Below are positions 8,061 to 16,400 of a stretch of DNA of 64,000 bases, piece after piece. Under the pieces are notes generated by a model that was given only the letters and a program-made list of their open reading frames with translations, did no database searches and was not told where the DNA came from. The position numbers and the translations under genes are program-made. Numbering within the stretch: the stretch's first letter is position 1; every line of letters begins with the position of its first letter. This DNA comes from an uncultured Lachnospiraceae bacterium (GTDB taxonomy: Bacteria; Bacillota; Clostridia; Lachnospirales; Lachnospiraceae): NCBI GenBank assembly GCA_910586205.1, contig CAJUGD010000013.1, positions 29,360-93,359 of the forward strand. The letters are read 5' to 3'.

Positions 8061-9257
8061 CTATGCTGCTCCCTCAATGGTTGCATAAGATTCATAGATG
8101 GGAAGCATTACAGCGACAATAATAAATCCTACCAAAATTGCCATAAAACAGATCAGCACCGGCTCTAACAGTGTCACCAGCCTCTTTGTAGCAGCCTCAG
8201 CCTCCTCCTCCATGGTAATGGCAATGGACTCCAGCATGGAATCCAGCCTTCCGCTCTCCTCACCCACCAGAATGGTAGAAGACAGCTTTAACACAAACCC
8301 GTCTACCTCTCTCAATGCCTGGGACAGCGGCACTCCGCTTCTGACGGTTGCGCCCACCTGCTGAAACTGCTCCTCCACATATACATTTCCCACCGTAGCC
8401 CCTGCAGTCTCAAGGGCTGCTACAATGGGCATACCGCTGGAGTACAGGCTGCTTAAAGTCCTGGCAAACCGGGCCGTGTAAATCACCTTATTCAGCTTTC
8501 CCGCCACCGGCATATGTACCTTCCCATAGTCAAGAATCCTGCGGACCTGATATATCTTTGACACAATCCGCAGAAAGACACCGCCTACAAACAGGACAAA
8601 CAGAGCCACATACCAGTCCTGAATCAAGAAGTCCGAAACAGCCATCAGAATCATGGTAGGCATGGGAAGGGTTTCCATGGCTAAAAACAGCTCCTCAAAC
8701 TGAGGAAGAATGAACGTCATGATCAGGATCACCACCAAGGCACACATGACCAGAAGCACCACCGGATAGGTCATGGCAGACTGGACCTGCCGGTTTAAGC
8801 GGCTCTCCCTGTCATAATGCTTTGCCAGCCGGTTCATCACCATATCAATGGTTCCGCTCCCCTCACCGGAACGGACCATACCCAACATCAGATCGGGAAA
8901 GCATCCTCTGGCCTCCATGGCTTCCGACAGGCTGACCCCTCTTTTTAAATCAATAAGAATATCTGTATAGACCTCTTTCTGCGCCTTTGAGATCCCTTCC
9001 TCCTCTGAAATGATCTCCAAAGCCCGAACCATACTGATGCCAGATACCAAAAGAGCTGACATTTCCCTGCACAATCCGGCTAACTGAGCTGACACAAATT
9101 TTTTATACTTTTTTGTATTGTCCTTGTCCTTAGCCTCAACCAGAAACAGCCCCTGTTCTTTTAGCTGCTGCAAAAGGCTGCTTTCCCCTGATGCTTCCAT
9201 GGTGCCTCGGACTGTTTTTCCGTCCATGCTCTTTGCCACATACCGAAAATTTGCCAT
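8061..9257 (-). CDS. pilC: Type IV pilus inner-membrane platform protein PilC
   Basis: This 398-residue GspF/PilC family protein forms the membrane platform that the PilB and PilT motors rotate. Two related GspF domains are visible. The first starts at about residue 60 (AGLCREMSALLVSGISMVRA), has GMVRSGEGSGTIDMVM and a long helix at about 165-190. The second has YTARFARTLSSLYSSGMPIV and VGEESGRLDSMLESIA, followed by a C-terminal membrane helix (LLEPVLICFMAILVGFIIVA). The N-terminus, FRYVAKSMDGKTVRGTMEA, is standard for the family. GGAGG lies 12 nt before the ATG, a rather long spacing. Confidence 0.96.
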   Translation of the reverse strand: MANFRYVAKSMDGKTVRGTMEASGESSLLQQLKEQGLFLVEAKDKDNTKKYKKFVSAQLAGLCREMSALLVSGISMVRALEIISEEEGISKAQKEVYTDILIDLKRGVSLSEAMEARGCFPDLMLGMVRSGEGSGTIDMVMNRLAKHYDRESRLNRQVQSAMTYPVVLLVMCALVVILIMTFILPQFEELFLAMETLPMPTMILMAVSDFLIQDWYVALFVLFVGGVFLRIVSKIYQVRRILDYGKVHMPVAGKLNKVIYTARFARTLSSLYSSGMPIVAALETAGATVGNVYVEEQFQQVGATVRSGVPLSQALREVDGFVLKLSSTILVGEESGRLDSMLESIAITMEEEAEAATKRLVTLLEPVLICFMAILVGFIIVAVMLPIYESYATIEGAA

Positions 9258-9302
9258 GTGCGCCTGTATCCTCCTTCCGTACTATTTACTTTATCCAATC
9301 TG

Positions 9303-10094
9303 CTACCGCAAAAGAGCCAGATACCAGTCTGCGATCCTGTCCCCATAAAAAAAGGCCAGACTAAGCCCAAAAGCCAGAAAAGGGCCAAAAGCAAAAGAAT
9401 CCTTCCGCCCCAGCCTTCCTGCTGCCATCATGGGAATACAGTAAATCCCCCCTGCAATCAGTCCCAGAAACATTCCACAGACAACAGCCTTCCATCCCAA
9501 AAGAAAACCGCTGCATGCCATCAGCTTAATATCCCCTCCCCCAAAAGCCCCCTCAATACATAATGCCAAAACAAGCATAGGAAATGATACAATCACTGCT
9601 CCGATCATGCGATCCCATAACCCGTGCTCCGGAAATACCCAAAAGGAAACCACTCCCAGCAGAAAAATCATTATATGAAAACGATCATAAATGATCCTTG
9701 TATTCCAATCAATCACTGCAACAACCGTCAAAACAGACAAATAAGCAAATGCCGCAGCAGCCTTCCAGGATAAAATCCCCCAGCTCCCCCAGCCAAACAT
9801 GGCACCGCTCCAAAGAAAACAGACACCGCCCCAGACTTCCAGAATCAAATAACCAGGGGGTATCGAAGCTTTACATGCTCTGCATTTTCCCTTCTGCAGA
9901 ACATAGCTCAAACAAGGTATCAATTCAAAACCAGTTAAAATCTTCCCACATTCAGGACAATGGCTGCGCCCGCATACCACCGGCTCCCCTGCCGGAAGAC
10001 GGCATGTCACCACATGAAGAAAACTAAAGATACTGGCTCCGGCAAAAAACCGGAAAAGCCCTAAACATACTTCCAGGAAAACAATCGCTGCCAT
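9303..10094 (-). CDS. pilD: Prepilin peptidase / N-methyltransferase PilD
   Basis: This A24-family aspartic protease cleaves prepilins after the conserved Gly and methylates the new N-terminus. It has about 263 residues and eight hydrophobic segments. The N-terminal domain has the zinc cysteines CPEC...CRAC that accompany methylase activity. The two catalytic aspartates lie in VIDWNTRIIYD and AFGGGDIKLMA, matching the family GxGD motif. I prefer the ATG at 10094 (MAAIVFLEV, AGGG 6 nt upstream) because it starts just before the first helix; a start at 10115 is also open. Its substrates are probably the prepilins encoded immediately upstream. Confidence 0.95.
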   Translation of the reverse strand: MAAIVFLEVCLGLFRFFAGASIFSFLHVVTCRLPAGEPVVCGRSHCPECGKILTGFELIPCLSYVLQKGKCRACKASIPPGYLILEVWGGVCFLWSGAMFGWGSWGILSWKAAAAFAYLSVLTVVAVIDWNTRIIYDRFHIMIFLLGVVSFWVFPEHGLWDRMIGAVIVSFPMLVLALCIEGAFGGGDIKLMACSGFLLGWKAVVCGMFLGLIAGGIYCIPMMAAGRLGRKDSFAFGPFLAFGLSLAFFYGDRIADWYLALLR

Positions 10095-10152
10095 CAAATT
10101 CCCTGTCCTTTCCATTTATCGATTTTCCCAAACCCCATACAGGCAAAGCCTG

Positions 10153-10644
10153 CTATTTAGACAAAGCGCGGCTTGTCTGCGGATAATGGGTTTTAATAAA
10201 AGGCTGGTTATAAAAAACCTGATAGCTTTGAGGCTCCTTCTGATAAAGAACCGTAAAGTCCCCCTCCTGATAAAGAAACATCAAAACCTCATAGCCCCCC
10301 TTATCGGTCTGGAGAACCCAAAAGTCTCCCGGCGTCTTTGAATCCTTCAAAACCTTGTCCCGAACCCGCTCTGTCACTCCGCCCGGCTCTGAAGCTGACC
10401 AAAAAGGCAGAGAAGCAGCATATGCCTCCTTGGAAGTCAGCTGAAGGGATAGCCGGACTGTCTTCGCATTCCCCAAAGCCACCTGGGCGTCCGCCCGCCG
10501 CATCATAGTCAGCGCCGGAGGAATCCCGGCCAAAAGGACGGTTGTCAAAATAATCAAAAACGTCATAACCCGAAGGGGCCAGGGAGAAGAAGCGGCATCC
10601 TGCTTATGGTCAGGGGGAAGCTCCGTTATATTTGTGTTTGTCAT
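10153..10644 (-). CDS. Pilin-like single-pass membrane protein lacking a cleavage motif
   Basis: The protein has 163 residues: a polar cytoplasmic start (1-24), one hydrophobic helix (about 25-47, MTFLIILTTVLLAGIPPALT), an amphipathic stretch with pilin-like NAKTVRLSLQLTSKEAY, and a small extracytoplasmic domain. The fold plan resembles a type IV pilin, but no Gly followed by a hydrophobic residue and Glu5 is present before the helix. It would therefore not be processed by PilD as drawn. It lies between the major pilin and pilD genes and is not recognisable as a named family. It could be an uncleaved minor pilin-like subunit or an assembly factor. Confidence 0.65.
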   Translation of the reverse strand: MTNTNITELPPDHKQDAASSPWPLRVMTFLIILTTVLLAGIPPALTMMRRADAQVALGNAKTVRLSLQLTSKEAYAASLPFWSASEPGGVTERVRDKVLKDSKTPGDFWVLQTDKGGYEVLMFLYQEGDFTVLYQKEPQSYQVFYNQPFIKTHYPQTSRALSK

Positions 10645-10693
10645 AATATAATACTTTCTGTCTCCACATGTATAAAAATAAGTTTCTTTTTAT

Positions 10694-10755
10694 GCAGCCT
10701 TTCCAGAGAGGGCAGGGGATAGCAGGGAGTGATGACTTTTGGAAAGGCTTGCTGC
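10694..10755 (-). other. Inverted repeat between major pilin gene and downstream genes
   Basis: GCAGCCTTTCC (10694-10704) pairs with GGAAAGGCTTGCTGC (10741-10755), allowing a 2-nt bulge, around a loop of about 36 nt. On the minus strand it follows the major pilin gene and is trailed only by a short A-rich stretch. It is therefore more likely a partial terminator or a 3'-end RNA stabiliser than a strong stop. Confidence 0.5.
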
Positions 10756-10888
10756 ATCTCTTTGACTTGGACACAGCAAACCCAAATCATGATCCCCCTA
10801 CTCTCACTGCCCTTATGCTCCTGAAATATTTGCCAGAAGCTGCATGCCTTTCAGCAAATCATCCCTAAACAGCATCAAAATGCATTTT

Positions 10889-11305
10889 TTATGGTGTAGC
10901 AGGTCCAACATCATATAATTCAGCCGCATCTATATCATATGTACATTGTGTAGTGCCGTTGGAATATACTACTTTGTTAATTTTATTATCATTATCAACT
11001 GTAACTTCTTTAATATTAGTTTCTTCTACTTCCGCCAGCGCTGCTATATCTGCCTTATCAATATCATTATCAGCATCTATAATATCCCCCTGCTCACCCT
11101 TTCCATAAGCCTCGTCCACTAATGTTTGAGCTGCCATCACTACCTGTCTGGTCTCGGCTACGATTTGTTTCTCTCTTGCTTTATCAATATACCCAATTAA
11201 TGTCGGTACCAGCAGCGCTGCCAAAATCGCCAAAATAACCAAAACCACAATCAACTCCACCAACGTAAATCCCTTTTTCCCATCTCTTTTGAATCTCTTT
11301 AACAT
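10889..11305 (-). CDS. Major type IV prepilin
   Basis: The protein has 138 residues from the ATG at 11305, with AAAGGAGA 7-8 nt upstream (the in-frame ATG at 11311 is too close to that site). It has a short basic leader ending in GKKG, then the class III signal FTLVELIVVLVILAILAALL with the essential Glu5. PilD should cut between Gly and Phe. The hydrophobic helix continues into an alpha1-C segment and a small acidic C-terminal domain rich in Asp and Asn (about residues 70-120). Its compact size and single-pilin form suggest the main shaft subunit. An inverted repeat after the gene could raise its mRNA level relative to the assembly genes downstream. Confidence 0.92.
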   Translation of the reverse strand: MLKRFKRDGKKGFTLVELIVVLVILAILAALLVPTLIGYIDKAREKQIVAETRQVVMAAQTLVDEAYGKGEQGDIIDADNDIDKADIAALAEVEETNIKEVTVDNDNKINKVVYSNGTTQCTYDIDAAELYDVGPATP

Positions 11306-11463
11306 TTTCATTCTCCTTTTTTTGTTTTTCCTCTCTTTTGTTCGGAACCATCTCCTTCTTCCTCTTGGCCAGGGAGAAAAAAGAAGCCCATTCCATCTAT
11401 CTACAAATGCAGAAACTGCATCTGTATTCCTAATTTACAATCCTCAGATTCCCACAGCCCTGT

Positions 11464-12237
11464 TTACCCGTCCTCCCCTATTTCCTTAACCGCTGTGACC
11501 TCATCTTTCCGCTGAACCTTATACCGGAAATCCAAGACCGTGCTGTCCTTTAATACCAGTCGTCTGCTCAGAACCCCTGTTTCATCTTCCTTCTCCAATT
11601 CATAAAAGCTTAACTCTGCATTTAAATACCCCACATCCTGTCCATTGTCGATCCCATCGGGAAAAGAAAACTCAATCTCCAGATAATTCCCCATATAATA
11701 TCCGTCTGCAAATACCTTTGCCGCAGCCCGGGCCACAGCCCCTTCTGCATTTTCATAAACATACTTTTTCTGAATCGAATCACTGCTTGTATAATACCTG
11801 GTGAGCAAGGTTCCTGCCTTTATATCCTCTGCTGCTACCGTCCCAATCTTTGTTGTCCCCAGGTAGAGAGTGGTCTCCGGACAGCTATCTGCTGAAACCA
11901 GCGCCACATAGCCCTGCGTATTCATAAATTCCAGAATCCCGCCCCTGTCAGCCCCCTCTTTATCTGCAACCGGATTCTCTGTCTCTGACGCTGCAGGAGC
12001 ATATACCTTTACATAGCCAACCGCCTGCCTGGTTATAGCCTGCAGTTGGGATATGGTATTGTCCATAATCAACTGAGCAAACTGCTGCTTTTGGATCCGT
12101 ACAAACATCTTTGCCGCCGGGCTCATAATGCCTGCAATCATGGCCATCATCATTCCGGACAAAAGCATGGTAACAACCATTTCCACCAGGGTGGTTCCTG
12201 ATCTTCCTTTCCTTTTCAAATACTGCCATCTTTTCAT
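11464..12237 (-). CDS. Minor prepilin, PilW-like
   Basis: The protein has 257 residues. The basic leader ends in KGRSG, followed by TTLVEMVVTMLLSGMMMAMI with Glu5, so it is a PilD substrate with Thr rather than Phe at position 1. A long helix and a beta-rich C-terminal domain follow (about residues 60-250). The start overlaps the stop of the upstream minor prepilin (ATGA), and GGAGGTGAAG precedes it. Its size and the order PilX-like, PilV-like, PilW-like fit the minor pilin set that primes assembly and forms the pilus tip. Confidence 0.85.
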   Translation of the reverse strand: MKRWQYLKRKGRSGTTLVEMVVTMLLSGMMMAMIAGIMSPAAKMFVRIQKQQFAQLIMDNTISQLQAITRQAVGYVKVYAPAASETENPVADKEGADRGGILEFMNTQGYVALVSADSCPETTLYLGTTKIGTVAAEDIKAGTLLTRYYTSSDSIQKKYVYENAEGAVARAAAKVFADGYYMGNYLEIEFSFPDGIDNGQDVGYLNAELSFYELEKEDETGVLSRRLVLKDSTVLDFRYKVQRKDEVTAVKEIGEDG

Positions 12238-12644
12238 GGCGCTTCACCTCCCGGCCCAGGCGTTTCCGGCATCCCTCCAGCATCCGGAGGCCCGAACATA
12301 TAAAAGGAAACCGTGTCTGTCCCGCTCAAAACCTCCTTTCTGCCCAGCCTGACTTCTACCTGAAACAGCTTGGTAGTTCCCACCTGAGACTCGTCCGGAG
12401 AGATGGCCACAAAAGTATATGCGGCCGTCTCACTGCTGTCTGTCCACGGAGTTTCCCGCAGCATTCTGCAAATCTTGGCATTTTCCTTACGAATGGATTC
12501 ACTTTTCGTTTTTGCTCTGTTTCCAAAGGCTACAGCCCCTTGAAGGACTGCTGCCATCATTAGAAAAAGAAGGCCACTGACCATGACTTCAGGTAGGGAT
12601 TCTCCGGAATGAAGGTTTTGTTTCTTTAATTTCCGTAGTATCAT
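12234..12644 (-). CDS. Minor prepilin, PilV/PilI-like
   Basis: The protein has 136 residues from the ATG at 12644 (GGGGG 9 nt upstream; a TTG at 12650 is an alternative). The leader ends HSG and is followed by ESLPEVMVSGLLFLMMAAVL, with Glu at position 5, so a class III signal is present although it has Pro at position 4. A small beta-rich domain of about 80 residues follows. It starts 2 nt after the stop of the PilX-like gene and overlaps the next gene by 4 nt. It probably belongs to the tip complex with its neighbours. Confidence 0.8.
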   Translation of the reverse strand: MILRKLKKQNLHSGESLPEVMVSGLLFLMMAAVLQGAVAFGNRAKTKSESIRKENAKICRMLRETPWTDSSETAAYTFVAISPDESQVGTTKLFQVEVRLGRKEVLSGTDTVSFYMFGPPDAGGMPETPGPGGEAP

Positions 12645-12646
12645 GT

Positions 12647-13390
12647 TCAATGACCCCCTTCTTCAGCAAATATATGATCAAAAGTACATCTTGTAATCTT
12701 TTTATTGTCAAATTCATAGCGGACTTTCTCGTTCTCACCAATTATGTATTCCTGGTCTGTTCCTGTCCGGCACCAGTGATTATCCTTCCATGTGATTCCC
12801 ACGCCGTTGCAGCTAAAGGATACATCATAGGCCGCGCTCTGACTGTACTCTGTACTGTAACTGTAGGATATATCGTTTAATGTGGCAGTTACCTCCACCG
12901 TGAAAATATATCTTTGAAAGGTCATATTAAAAATTTCCTGGGGGTTATTGTCTTCCCGCATTATTTCTCCGGTCAGGCTGTCATCATCCTCCCGGCTTGT
13001 TTCTTTATACAATACCACCCTGATTTTTCCGTATTCCTCGGTTCCTGTTGTGTCATTAGATGACGTATAATGAAAAATTGTCTCGTCAGGATGTTCCGGA
13101 TCATACTCTCCGTAAGCTCCCTCTAAAAATTTGTATACATACCGGTAAAAGCTGTCGTCCGGAGCTGCGGTAAGGGCATTCTCAACCTCATTATACTTCT
13201 TCAGCTCAAAATCCAGTACTTTGGCAAAGCTCTGTGCCGCTTGATAGCTTCGCTCCTGTTCCAGACGCCGGTTGGCGCGGGAGAGCAGAAGTCCTGAGGT
13301 ATAGACCATTGCCAGGGAAAAAGCCGCTAAAAAAGCAGATACACAAGCTACCATTACAAGGGCAGCTCCCTTTTTTGAATTGTCTTTCAC
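12647..13390 (-). CDS. Minor pilin, PilX/GspK-like
   Basis: The protein has 247 residues with a GTG start (GGGAGG 11 nt upstream). The leader is KDNSKKG, followed by AALVMVACVSAFLAAFSLAM. The helix is pilin-like, but position 5 is Met instead of Glu. Loss of Glu5 is typical of PilX/GspK-type subunits that occupy the very tip, where no subunit lies ahead. A coiled stretch (RANRRLEQERSYQAAQSFA) and a mixed extracytoplasmic domain follow. It lies between the giant prepilin and the other two minor prepilins, forming an apparent tip module. Confidence 0.8.
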   Translation of the reverse strand: MKDNSKKGAALVMVACVSAFLAAFSLAMVYTSGLLLSRANRRLEQERSYQAAQSFAKVLDFELKKYNEVENALTAAPDDSFYRYVYKFLEGAYGEYDPEHPDETIFHYTSSNDTTGTEEYGKIRVVLYKETSREDDDSLTGEIMREDNNPQEIFNMTFQRYIFTVEVTATLNDISYSYSTEYSQSAAYDVSFSCNGVGITWKDNHWCRTGTDQEYIIGENEKVRYEFDNKKITRCTFDHIFAEEGGH

Positions 13391-13415
13391 AGGCCTTTTG
13401 CCCTCCCTTCTGTAA

Positions 13416-16400
13416 TTACAAGTATTTTTTCTTCTTTTCTTCTATAAAAAACTCTGACGCTGTATTCTTAGAATCCGGACTTTCTGCCGGCTCATTGCTT
13501 TGACCGGATTTGGAAGCTTTATCTTGTGATAAAGCTTCTTCCTCCTGAGCCCTGTCTTGTTCTCCGGTCTTTATGGATGTGCCTTCCGGCCGGCTTTCTT
13601 CTGTCTTGAATTTCAATCTGCCACCCTCCGGCTGGTTTTCTTCTGCCTTAGATTCCATACTTTCCTCCTTCGGTTGGCTCTCTCCTCCCTTGGATTCCAT
13701 ACTTTCTTCCTCTGGCTGACTTTCTTCCTTCTTACTCTCCGTACTTCCGGTCTGCGGCTGACTTTCTTCCTTCTTAGATTCTGCACTCCCGGTCTCCGGC
13801 TGACTTTCTTCTTCTTTACTCTCCGTACTTTCTTCCTCCGGCTGGCTCTCTCCCGCCTCAGATTCCGCACTTTCGTCTTCCGGCTGGCTTTCCCCTTCCT
13901 CGGACTCCGTACTTTCTTCCTCCGGCTGGCTTTCCCCTTCTTCAGACTCCGTACTTCCCTCCTCCGGCTGGCTTTCTCCTTCCTCGGACTCTGTACTTCC
14001 TTCCTCCGGCTGGCTTTCTCCTTCCTCAGACTCTGTACTTCCTTCCTCCGGCTGGCTTTCTCCTTCCTCAGACTCCGTACTTCCTTCCTCCGGCTGGCTC
14101 TCTCCCTCCTCGGACTCCGTACTTCCTTCCTCTGGCTGGCTTTCTCCCTCCTCGGACTCCGTACTTCCGTCTTCCGGCTGGCTTTCCCCTTCCTCAGATT
14201 CTGTACTTTCTTCCTCAGGCCGGCTTTCTTCTGTCTTATCTTCCAAATCCTCCTTCGGCAGCTCCTCCTTTTCTTCAGGGGTCACATCATCCTCTAACAA
14301 AAGTCCATCCCCTTCAAAATCATTGGAGGCCTCCAAAAGAATCGTCTCCTCATCCGAATCCACAAAAGCATCGCTGTCTTCCTCTGCTGCCGCCCATACG
14401 GTTACTTCCTGGGTTGGGCGCAGGATGCTGTCCCGGATAACCACATCATCCTTTGGCTTTAACCGGTCTGCATCAGGAAGGATCAGCTGATAGGTAAAGC
14501 CATCTCCTTTTTTCTTCACCTGAAGGCTGGCTGAAAGCTCTGCCTCATAAGTATAGGGAAGCTGTGCCTCCTCATACTGTCCGTCAATGATCACCGTATA
14601 GTCTGACAGATCTCCTTCTATCCAGGCATCTGTGCTCTCGTCCTTTTCATAGACTGCCACCTGGTCTCCATCCTCAACAAGCTTGTAGGTACGGCTCTGC
14701 CCATCTTTTCCGGTCAGGGTCACTCCGTAGGCTTTGGCAGGCTCCTCACTGTCCCATGTCAGGACAATGGCATCTGCTGTCCATTCTTCTTCCTCTCCGT
14801 CCAGATCCGGATTGGCCTTCACTGTCACGGTAACTTTTCTTTCCTGGTTTTCCAAAAGCACTTTAGGAGTCTCAAGCTTTATATAAGGAAGCTGCCAGAT
14901 ATCCGGGTTTAACACCCACTTCGAGCTGACCTGCCCGTCTCCGGCTGAGATTCTGGTGCTGCACAGGATGTATTTTCCTGCAAATTCTGCCGGAATACCT
15001 GTAAGAATGTGGCTGTACTCTGTGCTGCTGTCTGTCTCCATCATAACCGGAGATGACGGCTTTTCCCCGTCAGCGCCAGGGTAATAAGCCAGCAGGCCCT
15101 CCGGCTTTTCTCCGTCAGCGTCAGGGCTTGTCAGGGTATCCATAGCTGCTCTTGCATGATCCTCTGTATCAAACACATAAGCCTTCAGCAGATATCCGCT
15201 GTCTCCGGACGGAATGCTCTGAGCGTCATTGGCAGTCACCATAACCTTCAGCTTTTCCTCCATAAACTGCTTCATGGATAAGGGCTTTTCCTTCTCATAC
15301 ACCCAGTCTGCGTCCTTGCTCCAGCTCACAGAAGGCTCTGCAACTCTTGCCGGTATGGGAATCTCTGTGGTAATGCCGTCCACACTTCTGACATATTGTG
15401 TGTTTTCCTCTGAATCTGACGGCCGGGCCACCACAAAGATCAATCCCTTTCTGCCTGCATAAGCTTCCAGATTAACTGTCTTTTTATACTTTTCATCCTC
15501 CTTGTTTTCCTCGCCGGCCTCTAAGCCGTCCACAATCAGAACCGCTTCCTCTAAGCTGGTTCCGTCCTCCTCATAGGGCTGGAAATATACATCATAATAG
15601 CTGCATCCATCCTCTGGCCGTACTGGATCCCACTGAATCTCATAAAACAGCTCATCAATATCCGGATTCGTCACCTTAGGCTGGGACGGCCTGGGCAGAC
15701 GCTTTCTGACCAGGTATGTTTTGACGGAGGATCGCCCAAGCTCTCCCCTGCCTTCCTCCCCCTTGCGGGTTACGGTCAGCTCCACCTCATCATAATCCCA
15801 ATCCTCTGCGTCGATTGTCAGCCTGCAGTCCTCCACCTCCTTGCCGCTCAGCAAAACAATCTGATCCGCGCTCCCCCCTTCCTCCTTTTTCCGGATTCCG
15901 GTAAGAGAGACAAGATAAATATCGCCCTGCTGATATGTGTCCTCATCCCAGGAAAACGTATATTCCAACCGTTTATCCTGATTTTCTTCATAAGCAACAT
16001 CCTCTGCCAGCACCGGATAAGGAAGCCAGACAATCAGGTTTTGGGATAACCACCGGCATTCCTCAAAGGTATATTGATTATCAAAAATCTTTTCTTCCAG
16101 CACCGGGCTGTAGGCATAAGTCCAGGCATTGGTATCCTCACCCGTATAGGTGAAAATATTCGCCTTTTCCTTTTCCTCCAAATCTACCGGATAATAGGTA
16201 TAGACCGGGCCTAAGCCGGGCTCCGCATACCATACCCGCACATGCAGATCCTCCACGTCTGCCAGATAAGAGGGCAGATCCGTAAATACTGCCGATGCCT
16301 TGCCGTTGGATGCGGTCAAAATATCCCTGCTCATAAATACTGCTGTTCTCTCCACATCCCCATCCTTCCAGGTTCCTATAAGTTCAGCCCGGTAGACAGG

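Noticed and set aside
11407..11421. Short perfect hairpin (ATGCAG-AAA-CTGCAT) before the major pilin gene
   Set aside because: The stem is only 6 bp with no T-run; too weak to call a terminator or regulator.
13557..14297. Long open frame on the plus strand opposite the tandem repeats (Leu/Phe/Arg-rich)
   Set aside because: It is the antisense reading of the low-complexity Ser/Glu/Pro repeat. It has no ribosome site and an implausible periodic composition.
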